Source of the DNA: Nitrospirota bacterium
GTDB lineage: Bacteria > Nitrospirota > Thermodesulfovibrionia > Thermodesulfovibrionales > Dissulfurispiraceae
Assembly (NCBI GenBank): GCA_021847795.1
Contig: JAJZPZ010000004.1
Coordinates: 1-50,366, forward strand
Direction of reading: 5' to 3'
DNA: 50,366 nt
This document shows, piece after piece, positions 1 through 9,500 of this stretch (position 1 is its first letter; every line of letters starts with the position of its first letter). Under the pieces are notes generated by a model. It saw nothing but the letters and a program-made list of their open reading frames with translations. It ran no database searches and was not told the origin of the DNA. The translations under genes were made by a program, and so were the position numbers.

Positions 1-1
1 T

Positions 2-91
2 GATTTGAAACCACACAGGGGAATTCCGGCACTACAGGATCCGGCCGGATATGAATATGCCTTTCATCGCATCACAAAGGCTTTGGGGTGA
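2..91 (+). CDS. possible C-terminal end of a gene entering from the left edge
   Basis: Frame 2 is open from the window edge for 29 codons and ends at a TGA at 89-91. The translated tail, ending ...YAFHRITKALG, has ordinary protein composition, whereas the other two forward frames stop almost at once. There is too little to name a family. It could be chance, since 29 open codons is not rare. Nothing downstream suggests co-transcription with the TPR gene, which has its own -10 box. Confidence 0.3.
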   Translation, partial: DLKPHRGIPALQDPAGYEYAFHRITKALG

Positions 92-142
92 ATTGAGACA
101 CTACCCGACGATCAAAAGCATTGCCCTTTAGCCGGGATATCC

Positions 143-151
143 TGTTATAAT
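143..151 (+). promoter_or_regulatory. extended -10 promoter for the TPR gene
   Basis: TGT followed directly by a perfect TATAAT (146-151) gives a TGN extended -10. TTGCCC at 121-126 is a possible -35, but its 19-base spacer is long. Transcription would start near 158, giving a leader of about 58 bases before the ATG at 216. Confidence 0.5.
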
Positions 152-215
152 AGCAGTTGAAAATCTGAAATCATGGGGTGAAAATCGTAATGGCCCCAAT
201 ATCATGGAGTCTGAG

Positions 216-815
216 ATGAAAAGAGTAAGCATGGTCCTTATAGTATTCAGCCTGTTTGTCTTGTGCGGTTCGGCAGCTGCAGCTGATGCCCAATCATATT
301 TCAAAAGCGGTAATGAGTACTTCAACGACGGGCAATATGATAAAGCCATAAGGGAATATGACCTGGCTGTTTCCGCAAATGCGGATTTCCCTGATGCATA
401 CTATAACCGCGGTATGGCCTATTACAAAAAAGGGAAATACGATGAAGCCGTCGATGATTTCAACAGGGCTATCGCCTATTATCCCCAGGACGCCGAACTC
501 TATCACAAAAGGGGCCTGTCCTACCTGAAAAAAGGGCAATATGAAAACGCAATCAGGGACTATTCCAAGGCGATATCGATCATGCCCGATTCCGCAGAAA
601 TGTATCAAAACAGGGGGGTCGCCTACTCGCGAAGAGAGCAATATGATGAGGCAATCGGGGATTTCAATAAAGCCATATCCCTTAAGCCTGATTACAGCGA
701 CGCCTACTATTCCCGCGGGTTTGCCTATGTGAAGAAGGCGGAATCCGATTTCCGCAAGATTTGTGACAAGGGCGACAAGAATGCCTGTGATAATTTAAAG
801 CAGCTTTCGGAGTAG
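216..815 (+). CDS. secreted tetratricopeptide-repeat protein
   Basis: The 199-residue product begins with a signal peptide (MKRVSM then a hydrophobic core, cleavage after ...GSAAAA). It then carries about five TPR units of the YDKAIxxYxxAIxxxPxxxxAYxNRGxAYxxxG type, so it is a periplasmic protein-interaction scaffold. The last unit is shortened and leads into a tail with two Cys (KICDKGDKNACDNL), a common ending for small bacterial TPR proteins. I chose the ATG at 216 because GGAG lies about seven bases upstream and the signal peptide then starts normally; an ATG at 204 has no ribosome site. The partner and function are unknown. The neighbours give no hint beyond a small membrane peptide 54 bases downstream. 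Confidence 0.85.
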   Translation: MKRVSMVLIVFSLFVLCGSAAAADAQSYFKSGNEYFNDGQYDKAIREYDLAVSANADFPDAYYNRGMAYYKKGKYDEAVDDFNRAIAYYPQDAELYHKRGLSYLKKGQYENAIRDYSKAISIMPDSAEMYQNRGVAYSRREQYDEAIGDFNKAISLKPDYSDAYYSRGFAYVKKAESDFRKICDKGDKNACDNLKQLSE

Positions 816-869
816 TACAGGGCTTGGCAGTCTTGCAGTTACCATCGGTTTTACGGGGGATACGCCTGT

Positions 870-1025
870 ATGGATGCACTATTGTTTTTGCTCGGCATAA
901 ATGATTTCTGGAAGATCATCATCTTCTTTGTGCTTCTGAACTTTGTGACCCTGTTCATTGCCTCCCGTTTGTTGACCCCGAAAGACCGCAATGGTGGTTG
1001 CGGGAAAGCAGGGGAAAAGACCTGA
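870..1025 (+). CDS. small single-pass membrane protein (51 aa)
   Basis: An ATG at 870, nine bases after GGGGGA, opens 51 codons. Residues 16-32 (IIIFFVLLNFVTLFIAS) form one transmembrane helix, flanked by a short polar N-terminus (GINDFWK) and a charged tail containing one Cys (RNGGCGKAGEK). It resembles no family I can name. Its position 54 bases after the TPR gene, on the same strand and with no terminator between them, suggests co-transcription. It is supported by its ribosome site and helix design only, so it may be fortuitous. Confidence 0.45.
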   Translation: MDALLFLLGINDFWKIIIFFVLLNFVTLFIASRLLTPKDRNGGCGKAGEKT

Positions 1026-1153
1026 AAGGCAAAAAGCGGCAGGTCTGCCGGAAGCTGAACGTTCCTGGTAATTCATTCTGCCCCTCTCCTCCCTCCTCCC
1101 CCGTCGCGGAATGCTGCGGGCGGCACTTGCATTCCCATGCAAAAGTGATAAAA

Positions 1154-1287
1154 TATAATCAGAGTTTGAATAAGGGAAGCGGCAACATTAAAGCAGTCAC
1201 CTCAAACACTTTACAATTTACCGGACCCGCCCGAGTGATTGAGGAAAGCACGGAGCTGCCGTTCATTGCGCCGTGCTTTCCTTTTTT
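1154..1287 (+). promoter_or_regulatory. putative leader or small RNA: -10 box followed by a terminator
   Basis: The 409 bases between 1026 and 1434 hold no convincing gene. TATAAT at 1154-1159 could start a transcript near 1166 that would end at the T-run at 1282-1287, about 120 bases. CCTCAA (1200-1205) can pair with TTGAGG (1239-1244), and the last two bases of that pairing also belong to the terminator stem. The two structures are therefore mutually exclusive, as in attenuators. No -35 at standard spacing is visible. I did not recognise any known riboswitch consensus. Confidence 0.4.
1243..1287 (+). terminator. Rho-independent terminator upstream of the PEP-binding gene
   Basis: GGAAAGCACGG (1243-1253) pairs perfectly with CCGTGCTTTCC (1271-1281) across a 17-base loop, and six T follow at once. 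It ends either a short RNA or the TPR transcript, or it attenuates the gene downstream. Confidence 0.85.
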
Positions 1288-1434
1288 ATTGATTCCGGTA
1301 CTCCGGGCCCCTGTTCCGCTTTTATGTGATCCATGGGAAAGACTATTGATATCTGCAGCCTGGACTACCTGGTGGGGACCTTTGCGACTGCTTACAAGGG
1401 ACTCATTACTTCTCTGGTCATGAAGGACTTCTGC

Positions 1435-4400
1435 ATGTCCGGCGAAGACGATGAAGTAGTCCTGAGCGGCGCCATCCTTTCCATTCCTCAAGGGGAGTAC
1501 ACGGCCTCTCTCATGCACGGCGGTGAAGAGATTTCAAGGGAGCGCCTTCGGGAGGGGCGCTTTGAATTCAAGGCTGAGGGCAGGCGTATAGGTGAAGCAA
1601 AAGACCTCCGGATCGATATTGTCCGGAACGGCAGGCATATCGGAACTTTCCTGCTGAAAAGGGAGCGTCCCGATGAATTTTTCAGTTCGGCCCTTGAGCT
1701 GTCACAGGAACTCAGGGGGGTAAACTTCAAGCGCTACACGTCATACCTGCAGGACAATCCCGGACTGGTGAAAAAGGCAGAGGAACTCATAGCTCAGGCG
1801 CTTTCAACAAAAAAGGACTGGAGGAGGCTCTCGGACGAGGTAGCGGGTTTCTCCCGGGACCTTTTCTGGTTTGCCCGGGAAGCCTACTACCAATGGTATG
1901 AACTCCTGGTCAGGTATTCCCTGAAAGCCTGTGAAAGAGTCGAACTTGCAGTTGGGGACAAGCCTGTAAGCAACTTTCTCACACTGATGGAATTCCCCCT
2001 TGAGCACGAGCCTGACCAGGACAAATTAAAAAGGCTTGCCGGCATATGGCTCCGGGACATCAGGGGCTCCGCCATCGACCTCTCATACCGTTTCAAACAG
2101 GCGCGGCGTGTGCTGTCCGCCCTCCATGAAAAGGCCGGTGCAGAGATCGGACCTGCTTTAAGAGTACTCCTCCTTTCTTTGAGGAAAAAGGCGCAGCGCA
2201 GTGCAGCGATAAAAGATTCCGTGCTCAGGGACATGGAGGGAGTCGTTGCACATGATGACCTTGAGAAGCTCAGCAGGTATAGTGAAAAGGGCAGGAAGGC
2301 AGTTCTGTTCCATATATCTGCGGCTGAGGCCATGGTGGAGAAAAAGGAGCCCGACGGAATTTTCACAAAAATCGATGAAATCAATTCGGCGCTCCCGGAA
2401 GATACGGAGATGGCCGACCTGTTTTTCAGCATCATCATGAAAGATATGGGCAGGACATCTGCCGTGGGGCTTATGAATGCCCTGTACGGGATGCTGCCCG
2501 TGTTTAGAGAACTGTCCCCGGAAGCCCGCAGGGAAACTATGCTGAACATAGCGAAGCTCATCGGGAAATTAATCACCCTGGATATGATTGATGCCTGTGC
2601 GGAATTGCTGACGCGCATGGCAGGAGAAGACGCGCTTTCGAAGGAGGATATTTTCCTTGACCCGAAAGTGGCGCTTGCTCTCCTGCAGGCAGGGAATGAC
2701 GTCCTTACAGGAAAATATAAGGACATCCTGAGGACGATTGTGATCCCTGCTCCCCGCGTTACAGGTTTTTCAGGAGAAACCTGGGCCGAGGTGGTAAATC
2801 CCCGGCACCTGGCAAGGCTTTCAAAGTTCCTGCAGATTATAAGCCTTGACAGCGATGTGTTCAGAGATGTCCTGCTGCAGGTAATCTGCAATATTCACAT
2901 CAGCGGTGTTTTTATTCCCGATGACAAGATTTTTCAGCGGGACATATCGGCATACCTGAACTCCGATACCTTCCGCAATAATTTTCTGCTCCACTACATG
3001 CTTTTGAAAAAACTGCCCGTGTACTTTAACGAGGTGGGGGCCACGGGAAGAATACGGGATTATACGACGGAGATAGATTCCTGGGGCAATGATACGGTCC
3101 TTTATTTCCTGAGGAAGCAAACTCATGTAAATGCCAGTAATTACAATATCCGTCTTGTCGAGGAAATTATAAGGTCATGGGTTTACAATGATCCGGAAAT
3201 CCTGGAAGGGGTGATAGCTGCCGATGCCTTCAGCAAACTGAACACCGGGCTTCTCGGGCGCTATTCAGCCGCTATTCAGCCCCTCTTCAGCTCACTCGGG
3301 ATCCTTGACGGGGAAGGGCTGCATCTTGAGAAGCTGCTCCTGCTGAGTGAAACCGTACTGCAGGAGAGGCTGAGGGATGCAGGGGTATCGGATGAGGTGA
3401 GGTCAAAGATAGTGCTCCTCTGCAAAATTTACCGGGAGATTGTGAAGAAATATTCCGTCTCCGTGCGCCCGGAGTGCGACGGTTCAGGGGCAGGGGGCAA
3501 CCTGGCCGGGATTGCCGGCCCTCTTGAGCAGATAAAAAAATTAAAAGAGATAATCATTTCCCCTCAAAAGACCCAGCCTGCTGAATCTTTTTTTTTCAAG
3601 AGACATATAGCCTTCGGGATTCCCTCGGTCCTCGGCTCCTATCATGAACCCAAGTTCGATGCGCTTGGCGAGATCTTCAGATATGAGGACAGCATACGGC
3701 TGAACCTTGAGACTGTTCTTTCAAGGATCGAAAAGGGGCAGCAGGAAGGCTCAACAGAAGACATCAAAGAGTGGGTACGCTGCCTTGAATTCATAAGAGA
3801 CCTCTTTACTTTTCATGATCAGGGGAACTTCCAGGTAGATGAGCTTATGGCGGTTTTCAGCAAGAACACCCTCCGTCTTTCCCAGATTGCCGATATGCTC
3901 AGTATGTGGCGGAAGGAACTGACCTGGATGGTCGGATCTCTTTCAAGGATGTTTCACGGGCCGCTTACGGAGATACTTATGCTTTTCCCGAAAGACGAAC
4001 TTCCTGAAAGACTCAGGAGGCTCGGCTCCGAAGGCGGCGACTTTGTGAGCAAAGCTGCGGACATCGTTATGAGGGACCTCATAAGCAGTGTAACGGGGTT
4101 CGTTGAGCTTGACAGGCTCCTGAACGATGTCATAAATACCTTGAATTCCCGCATACTCTCCATGCAGGACAAGGCGGTTGCCCCGGGAGAGCACAATGAG
4201 AATGAAAGAGATTTTTTTGTAATTGATGAGCTGTCGGACCTGGATGCCATGAGCTTGTCCCCGATCATGGGAAGCAAGGCAAAAAATCTCGCCTATATCC
4301 ATAACCACGGACTGAGGGTCCCTTTCGGGATTGTGTTCGGCGCCCCCAAAACAGAACATTATACCGAATACACGGAAAGTGAAGGATTTGCATCAGCGCT

Positions 4401-5715
4401 CAAGAGGGCTGTGAAAATAATTGAAGCTGCCGCGGGATTGTCCTATGGGAGGGGCAAGAGGCCCTTGTTTTTATCGGTAAGGAGCGGGTCGTATATTTCC
4501 ATGCCGGGGATACTGTCTTCGATATTGTACTGCGGGATGAATGGGGAAACGCTTAAGGCCTTGATTGAGAACACGGGAAATCCCCGGCTCGGGTGGGACT
4601 CGTACAGGCGATTTATAGAACATTATGCAACAATTGTTCATGGTCTTGATATAAACATATTTGAGGAAATAGCCGGGGCCGTTATGGGAAGTACAACCAT
4701 GGATAAAGAACCCGGCGCCGGCCGTATGGCGGAGATCGTCAACCGGTACCTTAAGGAGCTCAAGGACAGAGGAAAGCGGATTCCGGACGATGTCTACGAA
4801 CAGTTGAAAGAGTCGGTGAGGGCGGTCTACGGATCGTGGTACGGTAAAAAGGCTGAGCAGTTCAGGCAGGCTATGAATATTTCCGGGCACTGGGGCACTT
4901 CCGTAACGCTGATGCAGATGATTTACGGGAATGCCCGTGGAGCAGGCGCATCTGTTTTCTTCACCAGGCAGCCCTTCACTCTCGAAAAGAAGATTTACGG
5001 CGATACGCGGGAGAATTCCACGGGTGATGATCTTGTCTATGGAAGGCATACGGGGCGGCCCCTTGCCCGGGGGCAGGTCCTGGACAGCCATGAAAGCCTT
5101 GAGGAATTCGACCCCGGGCTTTTTCTGCAGCATGAAGAACTTGCAAGAGAGATTGAAGATGCTATGCGGGGCTTGCCGCAGGAGGTGGAAGTTACGTATG
5201 CAAAGGGGCCGGATGGAAAAAGGCTTCTCTATGTTCTTCAGACAAGACGCATGGAGCTTTACCGCGGCTTCACAAAAAGATTCCGGGACGTATGCGGGGA
5301 CCAACTGAACATCATCGGCCGCGGGGCCGGGGTGCATGGAGGGGCTTTGAGCGGCGTAGCTGTGTTTGTTTCCTCTCCGGAAGATGTGCAAAAGATAAGA
5401 AGCGAGCACGGGATGCCGGTAATTCTCATCAGGGAGATGACAAGCACCAACGATGTTTCGCTGATGCCCGGGATTGATGGGATAGTCACCGCCACGGGCG
5501 GGGCAACATCCCATGCAGCCATCCTGGCGCAGAAGTTTGATCTCGATGCTGTTGTCGGCTGCTCAGGCATGGACATAGCAGTTGATGAACACGGCGAATA
5601 CTATGCACAGATAGGTAATTATACCGTCAGGAACGGCACGTATTTAAGCATAGACGGCTCGACAGGACTTGTTTATTCGGGACTCTGCATGCTGACTGTA
5701 GAGGCGGAGACATAA
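1435..5715 (+). CDS. PEP/pyruvate-binding domain protein (PPDK/PEP-synthase-like), 1426 aa
   Basis: The C-terminal third carries the two halves of PEP-utilising phosphotransferases. An ATP-grasp-like PPDK N-domain begins with MGSKAKNLAYIHNHGLRVP (about nt 4267-4325), and the phosphohistidine swivelling domain has TATGGATSHAAILAQKF (about nt 5488-5538) with its catalytic His. No PEP/pyruvate TIM barrel follows, so it is not a standard pyruvate phosphate dikinase. It may be a dikinase for another acceptor, as in phosphoglucan, water dikinase-like proteins. The first ~940 residues are mostly helical and unrecognised. The start at 1435 has AAGGA seven bases upstream; an in-frame ATG at 1333 has no ribosome site but would add 34 residues. 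The gene stands alone and converges on the minus-strand efflux operon. Confidence 0.85.
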   Translation: MSGEDDEVVLSGAILSIPQGEYTASLMHGGEEISRERLREGRFEFKAEGRRIGEAKDLRIDIVRNGRHIGTFLLKRERPDEFFSSALELSQELRGVNFKRYTSYLQDNPGLVKKAEELIAQALSTKKDWRRLSDEVAGFSRDLFWFAREAYYQWYELLVRYSLKACERVELAVGDKPVSNFLTLMEFPLEHEPDQDKLKRLAGIWLRDIRGSAIDLSYRFKQARRVLSALHEKAGAEIGPALRVLLLSLRKKAQRSAAIKDSVLRDMEGVVAHDDLEKLSRYSEKGRKAVLFHISAAEAMVEKKEPDGIFTKIDEINSALPEDTEMADLFFSIIMKDMGRTSAVGLMNALYGMLPVFRELSPEARRETMLNIAKLIGKLITLDMIDACAELLTRMAGEDALSKEDIFLDPKVALALLQAGNDVLTGKYKDILRTIVIPAPRVTGFSGETWAEVVNPRHLARLSKFLQIISLDSDVFRDVLLQVICNIHISGVFIPDDKIFQRDISAYLNSDTFRNNFLLHYMLLKKLPVYFNEVGATGRIRDYTTEIDSWGNDTVLYFLRKQTHVNASNYNIRLVEEIIRSWVYNDPEILEGVIAADAFSKLNTGLLGRYSAAIQPLFSSLGILDGEGLHLEKLLLLSETVLQERLRDAGVSDEVRSKIVLLCKIYREIVKKYSVSVRPECDGSGAGGNLAGIAGPLEQIKKLKEIIISPQKTQPAESFFFKRHIAFGIPSVLGSYHEPKFDALGEIFRYEDSIRLNLETVLSRIEKGQQEGSTEDIKEWVRCLEFIRDLFTFHDQGNFQVDELMAVFSKNTLRLSQIADMLSMWRKELTWMVGSLSRMFHGPLTEILMLFPKDELPERLRRLGSEGGDFVSKAADIVMRDLISSVTGFVELDRLLNDVINTLNSRILSMQDKAVAPGEHNENERDFFVIDELSDLDAMSLSPIMGSKAKNLAYIHNHGLRVPFGIVFGAPKTEHYTEYTESEGFASALKRAVKIIEAAAGLSYGRGKRPLFLSVRSGSYISMPGILSSILYCGMNGETLKALIENTGNPRLGWDSYRRFIEHYATIVHGLDINIFEEIAGAVMGSTTMDKEPGAGRMAEIVNRYLKELKDRGKRIPDDVYEQLKESVRAVYGSWYGKKAEQFRQAMNISGHWGTSVTLMQMIYGNARGAGASVFFTRQPFTLEKKIYGDTRENSTGDDLVYGRHTGRPLARGQVLDSHESLEEFDPGLFLQHEELAREIEDAMRGLPQEVEVTYAKGPDGKRLLYVLQTRRMELYRGFTKRFRDVCGDQLNIIGRGAGVHGGALSGVAVFVSSPEDVQKIRSEHGMPVILIREMTSTNDVSLMPGIDGIVTATGGATSHAAILAQKFDLDAVVGCSGMDIAVDEHGEYYAQIGNYTVRNGTYLSIDGSTGLVYSGLCMLTVEAET

Positions 5716-5770
5716 CGGATATCAAAAGAATAGCGCAAGCCGCTGTCTCCGCGCATTGCTGAATTCTCCA

Positions 5771-6358
5771 TCAGCGCACGTTTCTGCCGGAACTCAATTT
5801 AATGGGGGCTTTCGAAACTGCCGGATAGTTCCACTTCCGGAAAAAACTATCCATAGCCGATGTCTTCCCTATCGGGATGTGCTCATACAGGATCGATAAC
5901 TGCTTTCCTGCCTCCGCTTTCGGTTCCTTATCAACGATTACCTTCCACATTGCCGCTGCCAGGCCTGACCTGTCGGCGCCTCCCTGGCAGTGTATCAGTA
6001 CGGGGCGGGGCGCCTGCATGAAGATTTCCATGAGCTTCCGGACGTCTTCCTCTCCCGGCTCATGAGATGCGGACAGAGGGAGGTCAAAGTGTGCTGCGCC
6101 GTTTTCTGCGCTCACCTTTAATTCTTCCATGTACCAGGCCGTGCCCGGGTTTTTCCCCCGGAGATTAATAATGCTCTTGATGTGATGCTTATTGATGTAG
6201 TATTTAAGTTCGTCCCTGTCGAGTTGCCCTGACCTGTAGGCCTCGCCCGGGGTGATCGCATGGAAGTTGCCCTGTTCCTCTGCATACAAGAAATAACCTG
6301 CGGTCAAAAGTAGTAACAGCGCGGGGATTATAAGGAAACTTTTAAATGTGCGTGTCAT
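5771..6358 (-). CDS. periplasmic dual-specificity/tyrosine phosphatase family protein
   Basis: The 195-residue product has an N-terminal signal or anchor helix (residues 8-24) followed by a protein tyrosine phosphatase fold. The catalytic loop is HCQGGADRSG, with nucleophile Cys124 and Arg130 (CX5R), and an upstream INLRG strand is typical of the family. The exported location and the AYRSGQLDRDEL segment resemble bacterial DSP-like proteins predicted to act on phosphoinositides or phosphoproteins; the substrate is unknown. AAAGGA lies seven bases before the ATG. The start overlaps the end of the sensor-kinase remnant by 17 bases, so it appears to be the last gene of the minus-strand efflux transcript. 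Confidence 0.85.
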   Translation of the reverse strand: MTRTFKSFLIIPALLLLLTAGYFLYAEEQGNFHAITPGEAYRSGQLDRDELKYYINKHHIKSIINLRGKNPGTAWYMEELKVSAENGAAHFDLPLSASHEPGEEDVRKLMEIFMQAPRPVLIHCQGGADRSGLAAAMWKVIVDKEPKAEAGKQLSILYEHIPIGKTSAMDSFFRKWNYPAVSKAPIKLSSGRNVR

Positions 6359-6554
6359 CTTTCAGTCCTTTCAGATATACGGACACCGTGGTTCCGGAAG
6401 CCGCTTTGCTTTTTATCTCTATACTGCCGCCATGCAGCTTCACTATTTCATTGCAGATGCTGAGACCCAACCCGGCGCCGTCCCGCTCCCTGTCGGGGTC
6501 CAGGATGGCTGCAAGGGCCTGCCTGTATTCTCCGGAAGTCCTGTCCTCCCTCAG
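6342..6554 (-). pseudogene. remnant of a heavy-metal-type sensor histidine kinase
   Basis: The minus-strand reading after an in-frame TAA (6555-6557) gives LREDRTSGEYRQALAAIL, which resembles the segment just after the phosphoacceptor His in CusS-type kinases. It is fused directly to GAGLGLSICNEIVKLHGGSI, the G2 box of the ATPase domain, and ends at a TAA (6342-6344). The N-terminal sensor, the His and the N and G1 boxes are gone, so both an N-terminal loss and an internal in-frame deletion occurred. It lies between the RND pump and the phosphatase, where metal-efflux operons often carry their two-component genes. No response regulator remains. Confidence 0.7.
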
Positions 6555-6589
6555 TTAATCCCTTAGGCTTCCCGCAGCGCCTCCGCCTG

Positions 6590-9500
6590 TCATTTGCGGT
6601 GCGCTTTCAGGGATAACAGGTAATATAACGTCGGCAGTACGACAAGCGCAAGCGGGACCTGGACCAACAGCCCTGAAATGATTGCGATTGCGAGCGGCTG
6701 CTGCATGGCTGATCCCTGGCCTATGGCCAGCGCCAGCGGCAGCAGAGTAAGGATGGCCACAAGGGTGGTCATGACGATCGGCCTCATACGGTTCTTTCCG
6801 GCCTCGAGGAGCGCCGGGAGCATGTCCATCGTTTCCACGCGGTCGCTGTATTCAGAGAAATAAAAGACTGCGGCCTCGGTGACGATGCCGACGATCATGG
6901 TTATCCCCATCATGGCGGAGATGTTCAGCTCGGCACCGGTGAGCCAAAGGCCGATGAATACCGCCGACAATGACAGCAGGGGGAGCGCCATGATCGCCAG
7001 CACTATCCGGAAGCGCTCATATAGAAACAGCAGGAGCAGGAAAACGAGGGCCAGTGCGGCGATGAATACGGCAACGAGTCCCCTGAACGCGATCTGTTGC
7101 TGTTCGTACATCCCGCCCAGCTCGAAGTATACGCCCTGCGGTATCAAACCGGGACGCGCCAGCGCCCGCCGCACCTCCTGTATCGTAGAACCCATGTCGC
7201 GTCCGCTAATACGTCCTGTTACCGCTATCATTGGTTTGAGATTTTCTCCGGTTATCTCGGGCTGGCCGGTAACCGCAGTCAGGCTTGCCACCCGGCCCAA
7301 GGGGAACAGATGCCCATCCGGGGCGCGCAACAGGAGGCTGCCTATTTCCGCTTCGGTTGCCCGCAGGTCCGGCGGTATCCAGACGCGGACCCCGACCATT
7401 TTTATACCCTCCTGAATCTGCGTGGTCACCGCGCCTGTCAGATAGTCGTTCAGCATGCGCGTAACCGCCTCCGGATCGACTCCCTCCAACGCTGCCTTGA
7501 TACGGTCGACGTGGATCTCGAGCGCATCCCCTGCAAGCACAATGCCGCTGCGCACATCCACTACCCCTGTGATCTTGCGAACGGCAGCCGCCACGCCCGG
7601 GGCTGTTGAGCGCAACTGCGGAAGGTTGTCCGAGTACAGCTTGATCTCAATAGGCTGCGGCACTGCGGTCAGATCGCCGATCAGGTCCTCCATGAGCTGG
7701 GCCAGTTCTACCTTGACCCCGGGGACTTTACGTTCGACTTTGTTCCTGATTTCATCCATAACCTCACCGATAGGCCTCCGGGGCAACGGTTTCAGGCGAA
7801 TGAAGAAGTCGCTTGAATTTGCCTCCGTCAATCCCCCTCCGAGCTGGGCGCCGGTGCGGCGGGAATAGGTCCGCACTTCCGGGGTGGTTTTGATAATTGC
7901 CTCTATCTGGCGCATCAGGCGGTCTGTTTCGGAGAGCGCAGTGCCGGGTGGGGTGAGGCAATCCAGGATAAAGCCGCCTTCATCCATGACCGGCATAAAG
8001 CCGGAGCCGACCTGCCTGTAACCGATGTAGCCCAGAACCAGCAATGGGAGAATCCCGGCGAGGATCAGGACGGGCTGTCTCAACACACGGCGCATCACCC
8101 GGTCGTAAATATGATGAAAACGGTCGGTGAGCGCTCCCCCCTCTTTCTGCTGCGCCTCTTTTTCCCCCAGCATATGATCCGCCAGGATAGGTATTGCAAG
8201 AAAGGTGACCAGGTACGAGATAATCAAAGCCGACGCCATGGTAAGCGAGAGCGCTTTGAAAAAAGCACCCGTTACCCCGCTCAAAAACGCAAGCGGCAGA
8301 AAGATAACAATGGTAGCCAGGGAGGAACCGGAAAGCGGATGGACGAATTCACGGGCCGCCGCCATAACGCGCCCTCTGTGGTCATCTCCCCCGCCGCGCA
8401 GCCGCCGCATGATGTGTTCGACCATCACGATGACATCGTCGATAATCAGTCCCACCGCTGCTGCCATACCGCCCAGCGTCATGATATTGAAGCTCATCTT
8501 CATCGCATACAGCACCAAAATGGTGGCCGCAAGCACCGCGGGCACCACAACAACGGCGATCAGGGTTATCCTGACATTACGCAGGAACAAGAACAGTATT
8601 ATTGCCCCGAGCGCCACTCCGATAATAATCGCATCGCGCACGCTGGCCGCGGAAGCAAGGATCAATTCACTCTGGTCATACCATGCGCTGATATGCACAT
8701 CTTTCGGCAACTGCCGCTTGAATGAGGCGAGTTTGGCTTTGATGTCGTTATCGATCTGCACAGTATTCCCGCCCGGCTGTTGATAGACATTGATCAATAC
8801 CGCATCTCGGCCGTCAGCGGTCACCCGTATCCACTGAGGTACGGTGTCGCGCTGCACGGTTGCTACTTCCTCCAGGCGTACTATGCCGTTAGAACCACTG
8901 CGCAATATGGTATGGCGGATTTGCGCGAGGCCGGCAAGACGGGTGTCCGACATCGTCAGGTATAACTTATAATGGTCCTCCGTGCGTCCCACGGCGTTGA
9001 TAACGTTTGCCGCTGAAAGGGCCTGCGCCACATCGCCCAGCATCAGGCCGTAGGACTGCAAGCGCGCCGGATCTACAGTGACCCGGTATTCTTCAGTATT
9101 GCCGCCTGTCACCTGCACCCGCGAAGCGCCCTTGACGCCGGACAACAGGGGAAGCAGTTTGTATTGCGCTATATCGTGCAATTCTACCAGGGAGTGATTG
9201 TCGGACGTAAGGCTGTAAGCCAGCACGGGAAATACAGTCGGGTCCATTCGCCTGACCCGGAATACCGTACCGGCAGGCAGTTTGGGCAGCGCCCGGTTGA
9301 CCGCCGATTCCACCTGCAGCATGGCGGACACCATATCGGCGCCCCAGCCGAAATTAATTGAGATTTCAGCGCTGCCCCTGCTGCTGGTGGAGCGCACGGA
9401 ATTCACACCCGGCACCGCCCGCACAGCTTCCTCAACGGGCCTTGTGACCTGCAGTTCCATCAACTCTGCGGCCCGGTCTCCGGCGTCCAGCGAGACAACT

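Noticed and set aside
1122-1141. GGCAC followed by TTGCA, resembling a sigma-54 promoter
   Set aside because: The GG to GC distance is wrong (TTGCA follows directly with no five-base spacer), unlike the exact spacing at 29135, 31531, 33207 and 47523.
8111-8783. Long plus-strand frames opposite the RND pump gene
   Set aside because: Low-complexity His/Arg or Ser/Thr-rich translations without starts or family features; the minus-strand pump is well supported.
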